NCBI GenBank assembly: GCA_963921825.1 | Contig: OY997589.1 | Span: 14,715,735-14,779,734, forward strand | From: Erodium maritimum | Taxonomy: Eukaryota; Streptophyta; Magnoliopsida; Geraniales; Geraniaceae | Length of the DNA stretch: 64,000 nt | Reading direction: 5' to 3' | Notes under the pieces: model-generated | What the model saw: only the letters and a program-made list of their open reading frames with translations | Told to the model about the DNA's origin: nothing | Databases searched by the model: none | Part shown: positions 23,949 through 37,800 of the stretch, one piece after another | How the letters are laid out: every line of letters starts with the position of its first letter | How positions within the stretch are numbered: position 1 is the stretch's first letter | Position numbers and translations under genes: made by a program

Positions 23949-25937
23949 ATGTACGGACCCAGAGGGTAAGTCACCGATCCCATATTTCTTCTAATTTTTT
24001 TTTATATTTTTGTTTTTGTTTCGTGATCGTGTTTGTGTTATCTTATGGTCTTGTCTCGATTTGATTAAGTTGGGGGGATTTTTTTGGAGAATTTGTTTGT
24101 GTACGATGGGTGTAGGTCGTATTTTTAATGTTGAAATTGAGGCGAGAAGAGAATGTCTTTAGGTCTGATCAGATACTGAAACTTGTTTCTCTACAAAACC
24201 AATTGATATTGTCTATTCTTAAGAGGGAAAAATCAAAAATGTCTTCTGCATCTTAATTTACTAGACTGTGAGTGGTGGGTTTTAGAGAAATTATAGGTTA
24301 GCTGATGTGTTTTGGCTAATTACTACATGGTGATAGGGGTTTTGTTAGAAATCAGCTGAACTCATCATGTTGGAGCTCATAGCATAAGGTTTCTATCTCT
24401 GATTTCATGCTGTAGACTGTAGGAGGGAGGAACTAATCTTTTCTTGGTATTTGGGTGGTCAATTTTATATACAGGAGAATATACATGTGAGGTAAACAAC
24501 TTTTAGTTAAATTATGATCACTCGGTGTTAACTTATTTTATCTGTGGAGCATATTTTCTCTGCCTTGGTGGTTATGATTTGATGTTTGGAATTTTATTGG
24601 TTTGTTTGAGGTTCAGTGCCTTTTGTTCAAATTACATTTGTCACACTTATATTCATACTTCCTAGAGCTTGGGGGTTTATGTTAAAAAAATCTGGTACCA
24701 TGGGCTGTAAATTATGTGTGGTAATGTTGGAGGATTCAGTTTTGATTGCCTTTTGACCTTCATATCTCAGCCCAATAATGCTATGTTGCCGTGTACGTGA
24801 TACTGTGGTCATACCGATTGACTGTATCTTGAATGCTACGAGTGTGTATTTTGTACATTATCCTTTCATCCAGGATACAGTTTGTCGGTTTTCCTTCTTC
24901 CAAATAGCATTATTGAGTTGAGACATGTATCGTTGATGGTGATTCGTACTGTTTTTTCTCATTGGTTTGTTGTGCGAATGGGACTTATTTGTGTTTGATT
25001 CTAGGATGGCGCCTTATAAATTGATAAATGCTTAGAACAAAAGCTAATTAGGTTTAAAGACATTAGGTGTCTGGGAAATGTGGGTTGGGTTTGGTTTTAT
25101 TAACATGTTGAGTGGGGGATTTTCTTTTTATCCTTTTTGGGTATCAATAGGGCAATGTTGGGAGGCGGGGGGGTTTCGGACGGGTACGAGGTGGGCTCAA
25201 AGAGACAAAGAATGATGGAATCAAATCCCTACTTCGCAGTGAGCAGCAGCACAAGTGGCTTTCAACCATATGGCTTTGCCGGTGGCTTTCAGCCTCCTCC
25301 CTTTCCTGTGGTTCGCCTGCGGGGCCTACCTTTCAATTGCACCGACATCGACATTTTCAAGTTCTTTGCCGGGCTGGACATAGTTGATGTGCTGCTGGCC
25401 AACAAGGGTGGGAGATTCTCAGGGGAGGCCTTTGTTGTCTTTGCTGGCAATATGCAAGTGGAGTTTGCTCTACAAAGAGACCGCCAGAACATGGGTCGAA
25501 GGTACGTGGAAGTGTTTAGGTGCAAGAGGCAGGATTATTACAATGCTGTAGCTGCTGAGGTGAAGTATGAAGGAATATATGACAATGACTATAGAGGGAG
25601 CAGCCCTCCTCCAACTAGACCAAATAGGGCCAATGTCAGTGACAAGGAGCAAATGGAACACACTGAGATTTTGAAGCTGCGTGGGCTCCCGTTCTCTGTA
25701 ACTAAATCCGACATTCTTGAGTTCTTCAAGGATTATAAGTTGATAGAAGACAGGGTACACATAGCTTGCCGCCTAAATGGGAAGGCTACAGGAGAGGCTT
25801 ATGTGGAGTTCATCACTGTGGATGAAGCAAAGAAGGCAATGTGCAAGGACAAGATGATGATCGGGTCAAGGTATGTGGAGCTGTTTCCTTCAACACCAGA
25901 AGAGGCTAGGCGTTCTGAGTCAAGATCAAGGCAGTGA
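23949..25937 (+). CDS. RNA-binding protein with two RRMs, hnRNP F/H (GRSF1)-like
   Basis: Coding exons are 23949-23965 (17 nt, MYGPR plus part of a Gly codon, donor GTAAGT) and 25151-25937, giving 267 aa. A frame for exon 2 alone seems to open earlier, but only with a non-ATG codon; the AG at 25149-25150 and the match of the joined start to plant relatives favour the split start. RRM1 is at about residues 60-130 (VVRLRGLPFNCTDIDIFKFF, FSGEAFVVFAG). RRM2 is at about 180-255 (ILKLRGLPFSVTKSDILEFF, ATGEAYVEF). The RGLPF RNP2-like motif marks quasi-RRMs of the hnRNP F/H family, which bind G-rich RNA and affect splicing. Role in this plant is inferred. Confidence 0.92.
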
Positions 25938-26942
25938 TGTAATTTCTTTGCTGATAGTGACAATCTCTGTATGTTGCCGCTACATGTCTAGGTGGATTTT
26001 ACATTATATGGTGTCAAATGTTTTCTTCTTCTAGAGATGGATATGGTGTTCTCTCGGAATGCCTGACATTTGAATTTGAATATGAGGTTATGGAACCCTG
26101 CCCTATTGTGCTTTTGGTTAGTTTTTATTGGCAAATAAAGTCCTGTGAAAGGCTTGGAACCAGAAGTTTAATTTGTTTTTAAACTCATAGATGATTAATG
26201 CTTCCTCCTTTGTCCTGGAAGTTATTATGTTTTTTAAAGGTGTTTTTTTATAATAAATTCATACTATACTCCATTTTGCCTCCTCAACACAAGCTGACCA
26301 TACCAAAGAAATTTATACTGTACTCCATTTATACTATACTACATTATCTCAAGGTCAGATTATTCAGAGACCAGTTATAAACAAACTAATAAATTATTAA
26401 TCACTAGATAGTATAACACATACATATTATAGAAATGTAGTGTAGCATAATTATTAACTTCCTCAATAGGATTCGAACATTCTTATGGGTCTTATTGGAG
26501 TTGAGAGATGTAATGAACACATAACAAGAAAAGCTCTAGGTGAGGTAAGATGAGTCTTATACTTACAGAGCACTCTTTTTCTGGCTCTTAGAAGAGACCC
26601 TGCAACACTGCAAGTGAACTTCTGGAAACAAGTGATTTTCAGTGACTTCAAGGCCTCTTATTATTTCTCTTTCATTTGATGGAGTGACTTCTCATGTTAA
26701 CCATTGTACTGATTCAAACTTATGTTAACAATCATATTGATTAAATATGTTATAAGCTTTGATATTCACAATCAAAACTCTTACAGAAAAATGGAAGAAA
26801 TGTTATGATAATGTACAATTTTTTGTATTAGTTTTGCAATTGTGATAAATTATCGTTAGTAGATTGCTTATTGTTGATTCGGTTATGAAATGTAATAGAG
26901 AACGAGAGAACTAATTCTCGATATTATATTTGTTTTTTTTTC
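25938..26942. other. Intergenic, 3' flank of RRM gene
   Basis: The 3' UTR of the RRM gene runs to about 26150 (AATAAAG near 26132). A short near-repeat, TTTATACTGTACTCCATT and TTTATACTATACTACATT, sits at 26310-26345. No other gene seen. Confidence 0.5.
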
Positions 26943-27767
26943 ATGTAGACTTCCAAGTAAGTGGAAATCTATACAAAACACATCAACATATGGTTTGAAG
27001 AAGACACCATTATTTGGTCTATGAAGACAAAACACAAGATTGCAAAAAGTATAAGAAAACGTGACAAAGGAAATTACGTGAGGACACATTTCAATGTTCA
27101 CTTGCATGCTTACTCCCCATCAACAATTATTTCTCCTCCCGTGAAGCAATAGAGGCAAGCCAATTTCATATAAAAGGAGCGCTTAAGAGCTTTGGAAATC
27201 AGGACACATTGAAATTTGAGAAGAAACTTCGCTCTGAAAATTTCTACCCTTAGCCTTATACCCTCCTTTTACATTTCCATAACCAATAAGAAACTAATAT
27301 AAGGACCCAACCTAATAGGATTCCATAACCAATATAAGGACCAAGCCTCGTAAGATTTCCCAACCAAACTTACATGATAGAGCATACTTAAAGAAAATAA
27401 TGAAAGCTTACAAAGGAGTGTTGGAAAATGTTAAAAGGAGAGTACAAGACTAAGGGTTAGAATTTTCGGAACAAAGTTTCTTCTGAAATTTCAGTGTGTT
27501 CTTCCAAAACTCTTGAGTGTTCCTTTTATAGGAAAATGGCTTGCCTCTATTGCTTCATGGGAGGAGAAGTAATTGTTGATGGAGAGTAAGCATGCAAGTG
27601 AACAATGAAACGTGCCCTCACGTTACTTTATTTCTTGTCACATTTTCCTATTCCTTGTGTCTTTTTGCAATCTATTGTGTTTTGTCTTCATGCACCAAAT
27701 AATATTGCCTTCTTCAGACCATATGCTGTTATGTTTTGTGTGATTTCCGCTACCTCAAAGTCTACAT
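26943..27767. mobile_element. Foldback element with ~330-bp inverted arms
   Basis: The left arm (26943 to about 27286) starts ATGTAGACTTCCAAGTAAG. The reverse complement of the right arm (27767 back to about 27421) starts ATGTAGACTTTGAGGTAGC. Matching blocks follow in order: CATATGGTYTGAAGAAG, GAAGACAAAACACAA, CTTGCATGCTTACTC, GAAGCAATAGAGGCAAGCC, CACATTGAAAT. The ~130-bp loop holds a diverged direct repeat around CCATAACCAATATAAGGACC. There is no ORF. Clear duplications were not found, so the superfamily is open (Mutator-type foldback is one possibility). Confidence 0.8.
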
Positions 27768-28810
27768 AGAAAACAATTTTTTTTTACGGATATATACCTT
27801 TTCTAACTTGTATACCTCTTTGTAAAACTGAACTAAATATTTAGAGTAAAACACTGAAAATTAAACTTGAACTTTTTTTTGACTATCTATCAAAACTTAT
27901 ATGATGACTTTCAAAAGAGGTTATTTGTTAACATCGGAATGGGTGTCTGTCAAGCACAAGGAAGTCGAAAGAGATAATGGACGCTGGCTAGAAGTGCGAA
28001 CCAGCATTCCATGAATAGGCGCAGGAAATGCATAGCATCGGACCCAAACAGCAAGCCGTCATGTTTCTTCAAGATTGAGGCTGCGCATATTTAAGATTCA
28101 ACAACCATGACGGCTCCATTTCTATTCTGGCGATTTCCTGTTTCTGCTTCTTCGGTCAATTCCAATCCTCAATCAACAGTATATTAGAGTGTAACGGGGT
28201 AATTTAAAAAATGGACACCATGGTTTCAAGTTAGTGCATGTATTACAATTTTCATTTTGCCTTAATAGAAAACCAAATGAAAGTTAAAAATATCCATTAT
28301 ATTAACATAAATTTTATTTATAAAATTGTAGAAAGAAATTCGCATATTTTACAAGATAAATGGATATTTTTTCTCATTTAAAACATAAATTGACAAGTAG
28401 TAACTCGTAATGGTGTTTGAAAAATAATACCAACTTACAAGAAGAGTAAACCACACTATAAATCTTTGCAATCACCCCTGTACTATACAACCAAGAGCTT
28501 CCCAAACACAAGGTCATGAATCAAAGATTTAATCATGAACTCAACCCATTAAATAAAGAAGAAATCATTAATGTGTATGTGCCCATCTTGAGTGGGAAAT
28601 TGAACCAAACAAAAAAAAAATGTTTATTTAACAAAAGAATACGGTAGTAAATTGCATCTCCCAGCAGCAACGCTAGAACTGAATGCTAATATATCTCTGC
28701 CCATTAAGGTACAATAGAATAACAGTTGATAACTACAAAAACTAGTCTGAAAAAATAAATACAAAAGCTGAAGGATGAGAGCACAAGGACGAGTATAATC
28801 AGCACAACAT
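27768..28810. other. Intergenic and SAC7-like 3' UTR
   Basis: No further coding sequence. The last few hundred bases hold the 3' UTR of the SAC-domain gene on the minus strand. Confidence 0.5.
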
Positions 28811-31800
28811 TCAACCACGAGGTTTGTTCAGGTTAGGCCGGTTGCAGAACACACGGCCATTGGCCTTCATATAGGTTGCCACAACCCCGCTTAGGCCCGT
28901 CCACATAAACGAATAGAAAATATTCCAAAACCCATTTCGAGCTGCATAAAGATGATTGCAATAAATTACTCAAATTCAACACTGAAGGAATAGATGACCT
29001 CCTATAAATCACTGACTAGAACATTAATGGAGCCCCATTATGACCCCTACAAAGGATGATACCCTGCCAACTTATCTGCTTCTATCACAACCACACCATG
29101 CAGAGAAAGAAATGTAAAGAGAGCATATTAACCTCGGAATAGTGACAGTGTTGCAAAAAATAACCCGATCATGACCACTGTGAAAGCAACTCGAAAGGGC
29201 TGCAAAGAAGTAATGTTAAGTCAGAAAACAAATAGGGCGAGAGTAGCAAAGTTACCGAATATAGGTACATGGCAAAAAGAACAAATGCAGAGGAGTTTCT
29301 TATATAAGGAAAAAGGGGAAATGTCAAACAAAAAAAAATTACATGCAACCTAGTTTATCAGTGGTATTATAGATTCTTTTTAAACCTTCGGATTAAGACA
29401 AAGTGTGGTTGTATCTTTCCATGACTAAAGAAGCTGGAAGGAAACATTAGTAGAGCATAAAGCATTTCTACTACATTACTGCAGTTGAAACTTTCAAGTT
29501 GAAAGAGCATAACATGGGTACATCATATACGCTGCTACTAGTACAAAATGCAAAATTTGATGATATTGCAATCCTTTAGTTTTTCAAATAATTTCCCATA
29601 TCGGTCCAACTGGAGATATACAAGCCAAATGTTTCCACAATGACAAATATCCCTTTCATTGGACCCTTAAGGTCTGGAAGGAGCTTCCAGTCTAACAATC
29701 ATTTTCTTTCACAGAAAATGAAAATAAAATAATAGCAGAAAGCATAAAATTTCAAAAATAAAGTTTCTCGATGAACAACTATCTTCATACAAAATGTAAT
29801 CAACAAAACGTTTACAATCCACCTGAAAATACAATTCTGCTTGTTTCAAGTATGAGACTGGTTTTGTCCTCTACTCAGCTAAGCTTTGATAGAAACAACT
29901 TTGGCCGTAGGCATGTAGCTTAAGCAATTCCTTTCCTTCAGAACTAAAGTGTCCATGAGAATTAATCTATACATTAAACAATCTGTGTCTTGCTACAACC
30001 CTCAGTTTCTCTTCTCAATCAACATTGTAAACATAACACAAAGAATGATGCTTCTATTGAGTACAAATTAACCCACGATTTTTTCTCGTAAGTTGGATGA
30101 GTTATATTGTTTGGTAGTAAATTTGGATTTTACTGAAGGAGTTTAGCAGTTATACAAAAAAAAAAAAATCACGATATGTCTACTAGTAATGGGTAATGAA
30201 AATGTATAACAAGGGAAGTCCAAGGCAAGAAAGAAAGAAAGAAAACAAATTGGAAATTGGTTTTTATACTCACAACTATAGCCTGAAGGTCTCCTTTCTG
30301 AGATGGAGGAGTCATATCTCGGCTAGCAGATACGATGTAGTGTCCTTGCGTGAGATCAATGGCATCCTTTGAGAAAGTTCCAAATAGAGTAACATAGTGT
30401 CAATAATAGTATTGTTACATACAAAATATACAATATATATATATATAGGATAACAATTCGTCGGAACGTAGAACTTTCAATCTGGACCCTTGGATCATAG
30501 AATTAAAGGCCCAGATTTAATGCATATCTTTTAATATCTTTTTAATAAATGCATATCTTGTAATTGATTTCGTAATCAATCACCCCCCCCCCCCCTTAAT
30601 TTCGGTGGCCATCCGATCTGGGTAATCAATGGCCCAAATTAGTTCTACGTTCTGACCCGAAATAAGGTTTGTACCCGAAAGCTCCCCTATATATATTGCT
30701 TTATCTTTATTAAGATGAATATATCTTGATTGTCCCCAAAATAACTTTAACATGCACAATTTTCAAGTACATCGACGAGCTAGTTTATACACTTACATGC
30801 ACAAGCAAAATAGGCTTTTAGCTTATGTGAAACATCTACTAACTGATGGAGAGAACAGCAACCTTTGGTATTCAAGCATACTTACTAGTGTTTATCAATA
30901 AATAATGCTTGCTCATCCACCCTAAATATAAAGACAATACTAGCTGAATACCTACAATCCTTGTAAAGAAAGCATACATACCTGTCTTGTACCATCACAA
31001 AAAGTATTCAAATAGTAGCGAGTAAGAGAATTCCTTCCATCATTGAAGATTCCCTGGAGTGTACGCTGGCCAAATCTACGCTCCACACATAAAACAATAT
31101 CATTAACAAAATAAAACTTCTGAAACTATGTTACATATATCCGTGTCTTCCAAGGAAAATATACTAGAACGAACATCAAAGGCAGTTCTAACCAAATAAA
31201 TTAAATTGCATACTTCCAGCATATGTACATGACAGATTAACATTATCATATTACATTTTGAAAGATAAAAACTGATGGATATTTTATTTTTTTTACAATT
31301 TTAAAAAGTTCTGAAGGTAATAATGGGTTCATTTGCATTCACAAATTCTTCAGCGTAGATCCACAAACTATTACCTGACGAAATCTCCTTTCAAAGCTGG
31401 AGTTCCAGAGTACTGAATGCTGATCTCATCCCCATGATTAGCCCACACTGTTGATGATACTCAACCAGTTAAGAACAATCCATAATTTCACATGCTAAGA
31501 AAACCATGTTCAAAGTAGCTAGTTGCTACAAGTAAAGTTCGCAACCACGATAAGCATATTTTAAAAGCAAATTATTTGAGGAGTGAAGAGTATATTTACA
31601 TATTTTAAAGCTGTCATCAAAATTAGAATGAGAGCTAATGGTTTCTTCAGCCCCGAAAACACCAACTCTTCCAAGTTGGGCTTCCATCATTTTTCGACCT
31701 ATCATGCTCTGCAAAAACAGTTTAATTCTGTTACATGCCACAAATAGTAACATAATTACAAGTGAAGAGTACCGCTGGACACATGCAAATGCTCCTACAT

Positions 31801-34800
31801 GTCATGTTGGTGTGGGATTTATAAAATGACATACTACCACTATTTTTTTCTTGCAAGAAAAGATACATGTGTATGATCCTATATGACACTATCAACAGAC
31901 CACATTGGAAATATGTCTCTGGTTAAAGCTAACCTACCTGGGTCACATTTGTACGGTCTAAGCAATCAATGCAATTGGTTCTTGCGATTCCAAGCTGCGC
32001 CTTCATTTTCTCACCCTTTTCATTCAACAAAAAGTACCTACCATTTCCATACGAAGTAAAAAGGTGAAAAAATGTTCAGATAAACTATCTTCGGGCATTG
32101 AGCAGGGGAATAAGTTAAAGTAGATGCTTCTTTACAAATCCTGATGATAAAATATAGAAAATAGCACAAAACTATTAAATTGGACAAGGGGTAAAATGCT
32201 TTCGAAGGAAAACTTTCAAGATTTAACAGAATAAGTTGCTTTCCTGGATCTAGAATCACAAATAACCTATCACTTTATTGGGAAATATTTTTTATACTTT
32301 GTCACTTTTGATCCAAACCCCGGACACCACAGCTTGGAAAATAGAGTTAAAAATTGTTTTCTTTTATAAAAAAAACTAAATTAGCTACCAAATTCGCATT
32401 GAGGGAGAATGACCACGTTAACAAGATGAAAATATTTCTGTAATTTTTAAACAGATGTTCATTCCACAAGGTACCATTTACAGTAATCAGATTTTTTTTT
32501 GGTTCAAAGAACAGCAAAAAACTTGGAAACAATACTTTTAAAAACCAGAGGACCCTATAATAGACATCAAATTTGTGCCTCTCCACAATACACAGGATGT
32601 CAATATACAACACAAAACGCTTTCAATAGGACACCATGCTTAATACGTCTCTCTGCCGGAAAGCAGCATGAACAATGGGCAAATTATTGAACACTAAAAA
32701 TAAACCAGCAACTACATGCAAAAATACAAGGTTTCACCAGAGGAACTGGTAGAAAAGAAATTGCAAGTGTGTTTCACGAAAATTGTACCCGTTCTTGTCG
32801 AGAAAATCTTCAATTTTTTCATATAACATAGAAAGCCGCTCAAAATGAACATGCCCACAGATAGCATGAAAATCGAAGTGAATGTATCTGCAACATTCAG
32901 GCATCCCTTAGACACAATGAAATATTCGGGTACATGAAATTCTAACTGAAAAAATCAGATGAGAAGAAATTCTACCTTACATCATCACTCTCAATATGTT
33001 GTATTGTACTTGAATACTTTTCACTTAAGCGTCCTTCTGCTCCGTGCTATTATGATATAAACATGGCATAAGAATTAACAAATGAAATAATATTGTAAAC
33101 AAAACCTGATTCATGTCATGCCTAATCATCCACATCCACACCTACCACACCCATACAAGCAAATACATGCCTGGCATAACTTTTTAAATTCTTTTGAAGA
33201 TCTTCAAAGGCATTAAATAACTAAATTAGAGGAGTACCATCAGGTAAAGGAAAATAAAGGGGAGAGTAAGGCTTACTCCATTCACAAGATCGATTGCTAA
33301 TACTGCCCCATATTTTTTTCGTACATCCAGAAAATGCCGCTCAAGAACTTGGGGCTAATAAAAAGTAGACAATTAGCCAAGGAGATATAGTACTGATCTA
33401 CAATCCAAATATTTTGCATAGAATAAGAAGAATGGAACTTACAGCATCTTCAAGTTCAATCAACTCAAACTTAGGCTTATATGTCAAGTCAACAATTTGC
33501 TCCCATTGTAATGGAATTGAACCCCTAATCTGCACAATGCACAAATTACATGGAACGGCTTAGCAATAAAATAACTGTAAACAATACACCCTTGGAGCTG
33601 CTGAAGTATCATCATCCTGTAAAATTAATGACGGGCATCCTAACATTCCCTAGTTACATTTTCAAGGTCTTGTATATGCAATTGCTTCAAATCATTTGGC
33701 TTCCTACAAACACTCAAGTTTACTTCTGACTATTTTTACTAGAATTAATCCCAACTCTGCTCTGTAGTACTATTTGAGTTGAAATATAAATCAGAAGATA
33801 TTCATGACTGCAACAGCATCAAAAGTGGGAGTAGGCCTATCAATATTGATATTCCTAGAATATTTCCAAGTTCCAACAAGGTCGTTCGGTCAGCGCTTCA
33901 ATTTTCTTATGAGAGCCAAAGTTATTGAAATCAGGATTATGTTTTAGATCAGTGAGGAGACAACAGTTTGAATTCTCAGATCTTATGATGCTATAAAAAA
34001 TAAACTAGTTCTAGTAGTATAACTATTATGTAAAAAAAAAACTAAAAACAAAAGGTGGCCATTAACTAAAGGTAGTTGACATACCCAATGAACACTTAAA
34101 CATAACAAAATTACCATGCAGTGGATCTAGCACTCTGATAATAGTCTTAGCTTTCAGGATTAATTCTAGTTATGCCTAAGAACCAAACAACAAAATTACT
34201 TCAATACAAATTGACGCCAAAAAAAAAAACAATAATACAGCATTGTATCAGAATCTTTAGATTCTGCCCACAATTTACAGTAATTCTACTTACTACCTAT
34301 TCAACTAATGATCAGGATCAGTAGGCTGGATATCACAGTTCTGATAACATGAAAATCACTAGATAGTAGTACAAACAATTATATTGTGATATGATTAATG
34401 AAAACTGAGCAAAAGAATCTTGAAGAAACTACCAGAATACCACATCATGAATGGAAATCTTGGAGTTGGGTCCCCCATATTTACATCTTGTTCATTTAAG
34501 TTTACTCAGCCTTAATCATTTAATAGCTTAAATTATATTGTCAACATTATAATGCAAAAAGTTGTCTGGTCCGTTGCAATATATCGCAGAAGAAATCAGT
34601 CAGTTGCTTGATGTCCTCTTGTGTCATCTAGAAGCTCAAAGCTGTCACCAACCTATTTGGTAAATTTTACGCTTCCCAGCCACATTATCAAATAGGGGGA
34701 TTACCAAAACGAGCCCTTTTGAATTGGACATGTGTGGAAAAGTGCCCATTTGAAAAAAAAGGTGCAATAAACTACTGTTTCAATGTGAAAATGTCAAAAA

Positions 34801-37800
34801 AAAATCCATTCTGTTAATATAGACAGAAGATTCTATTTTTTATCATGTGTCAGGCATATGGAGCTTAATTTTTCTTTCGAAGTACTTAAACTACCTTTTT
34901 TGATTCCCCGCCCCTAAACTAACTATAACCAAACCCTGAACTAACCTAAGTCAAACCTGCAACCAAATGTTATGGGCCTTACGAACCGTAACTGAGTGGG
35001 CTAAACACACCACACACCACACACCACAAGGTGTGGTCGGCTATGTGGAAGGTCGTAGTCGGCTAGGGTTTAAGTTTTATTAGTTTATTTCCTTATGGGT
35101 AAACTACAAATACCTACCCCAAACTTTACACGATTAACCGATACCTACCTCAATCTTTTTTTATAACCAATACATACTCAATTGTTACCGAAATATAACA
35201 GATATCCCCCACCGTCCAACTCCGTCAGTCTTTTTGTTGTTAAATGACGAAAATACCCTCAACTATCTTCTAATATTACAACCATATCTTTCAAATAATT
35301 ACGAAAATACCATTAGTTAATTACAAAAATGCCATTATGATTAAATTCAAAATTTATTATCTCTTTTTATTATATTATTTTTCAATTCATTAAATTTATA
35401 TTAAAAAATCAATTTCAAATTCAAAAATCATATTTATATTAAAAAAATATATGTTTCAATTATTTTTAAATCAAAATTTTATTTTAATAAAATCAAACTT
35501 TCATATCAATTATTATATTTCAATTTATTTTTAAAATCAATTTTCAATAATTAAAAAAACTTTAGATTTAGTTTTATATATAAAAAAATTATTTTATTTT
35601 AATCTATTCATCTATTGTTTCTAAACCACACTTCTCAACCTAATTTTTTCACTTTCCCTTTTCTATCAATTATTCCCATCATCATCTTGTTCCCAGCCAC
35701 CATATCCTCTGCCTACATCATCTTCCCAAATCACCTGCCATTCAATTTCTACACCAAAAACAATACTCATTCACAAGCTCAGTCCAAACTCACATCTATG
35801 ATTCATCAAACAAGCCGGAGAAGAAGAACCAGCCTCAACCAAGCCGGAGCAGATCTGGAAAATTTCCAGATCTGTGAACGAAGGTCGAGCGCGAGCTCAG
35901 ACCACGCCGTCGGAGATGCTCTCGAATCGGAAGGAGGGTCGCCGGAGAGGAAGGTGGACGGTGGTTATACTCGGTGTTGAACTGAGCTGAGATTTGTGTT
36001 TTCTCTCTCCCAAACAGTTCTCATGTTCATGAACTCAGAGCTGAGATTTGTGTTATTTGCTTTTAAAAAAAATTAGTTTGTACAATACCAATCCCCACAA
36101 TAACTCTTCTTCTTGGAAACTTGTCACACGACCTTCAAAGGAGACGAACAAACGAAGACAAACAAGCTTGAAATTTTTTGGGTTCATTATTGACGGATCA
36201 TGGCTTGAAGACGAACCAACAAAGAAGAAAGAACTAAAATCTAATTGTAAAAATATAAATGAAATTTGATTTTTATATAAAAACATATATTCAAAAAGTT
36301 TTAAAATAAAATAAAAACATATATTTATGTTAAGGGTATTATGGGTATTTTTGAAAAAAACTAACAGAAAATGGATGGAAAATCAGACGGCAGGGGCTAT
36401 CTGTTATATTTCGGTAACAATTGAGTATGTATTGGTTATAAAAAAAAGATTGAGGTAGGTATCGGTTAATCGTGTAAAGTATGGGGTATGTATTTGTAGT
36501 TTACCCTTTCCTTATTATTAATATCTTTGAGTTCAAGTAATATTAGGAATAGGTAAGTTAGATAATTACCAATTATAATTGTATTAGGGTTTTGGTTTTA
36601 GGTAACCTCTTGGCTATATATACCAAGAGAGTATTATGAATAAATAAGACTTGAGAATTGAATAAAATACTTTGGTCTCTCCTACGAGGTCTTCGAGTTC
36701 CCTCTATAATCATGAGCTTGTATCAAAAGGTCTTCGGGTTCCCTTCTAACGAGCCCGTATCCTATCCCATAACGCGATCGATCACGCAGGGTCATAACAC
36801 CAAAACACTAGTGGAGTCCAACGAGGACAATTCTAGCAAGGTCGTTGCATGTTTGCAGGAAGACGGGGACGTTGGCGATCTCTTGGAATCAGAGATCTTG
36901 AGGAAGACGACAACGCTGGCGCCGATATGAACCCATCGATGAAGATAAAACATTCGCTCCTATTCAAGCAAGCTCAGCCGGAAAATCGAGGAAAATGACC
37001 ACACCGGTGTTCGCGGACAAAGACAGATCTCACCAATTTGAACTAAAAATTCGCGAACAGAGACAAAACTCGTTGATTCAAGCTCGGCCAGACCTGGATC
37101 GTCACGACCGTCGGACCTGGATCGTCAACCAAGTCATAGCCGGTGTCTTGAGGAAGACAATTAGAGGAAGAAGGCCAGACCAATTCTAGTTTTATTTTTT
37201 GGGTTTTGTAAATAAATATTGAAAAATAATAATTCAAATAATATAGTTTTAATTTTTAAAATTAATATTATGAATAGCTTCCACTTTAAATATACATAAG
37301 ACTACTAATGTAACCATACATGTTTGGATATATACATACCCATTCTATAGGTTCTTACACTCTACAATCTTGAATTGGTTACTCTTTCCTGTATAATTAA
37401 AGTTTAATTTTGTACATCATACCAGTTTGGTACCATTTATTCATGGGAACAGTATTCGGTTTTCCTACCGCCTAGTCCAAAATATCAAGGTCAATGGTAA
37501 CTCCATGCATCTCTAATCAAATGTATTCCCTATCAGCATACAGGATGTTCACTGCTTAAAAATAAGGTAGAGCAGCATGTTCATATTGGTACTATTTCCA
37601 TTTTACGTTAAATAATAAAAAGGGTGTTACCTGAAGAAAAGATGCTTTATACCCATTGAACTGTATAATTTGCTCACTTTCCACAAAATTAGCAACATAC
37701 CCATCGGCATCAGCTCCTCTTCTCCAGAGCCGAGTGCCTTCACAAGAACACAAATAAGGCTCACCATCATTAGCAAGACATAGAGAGGTAGAGAGAACCT

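Noticed and set aside
25137-25154. Upstream extension of the RRM exon as a start
   Set aside because: The first codon there is TTG, and the bases are intron up to the AG at 25149-25150. The ATG is in the short exon at 23949.
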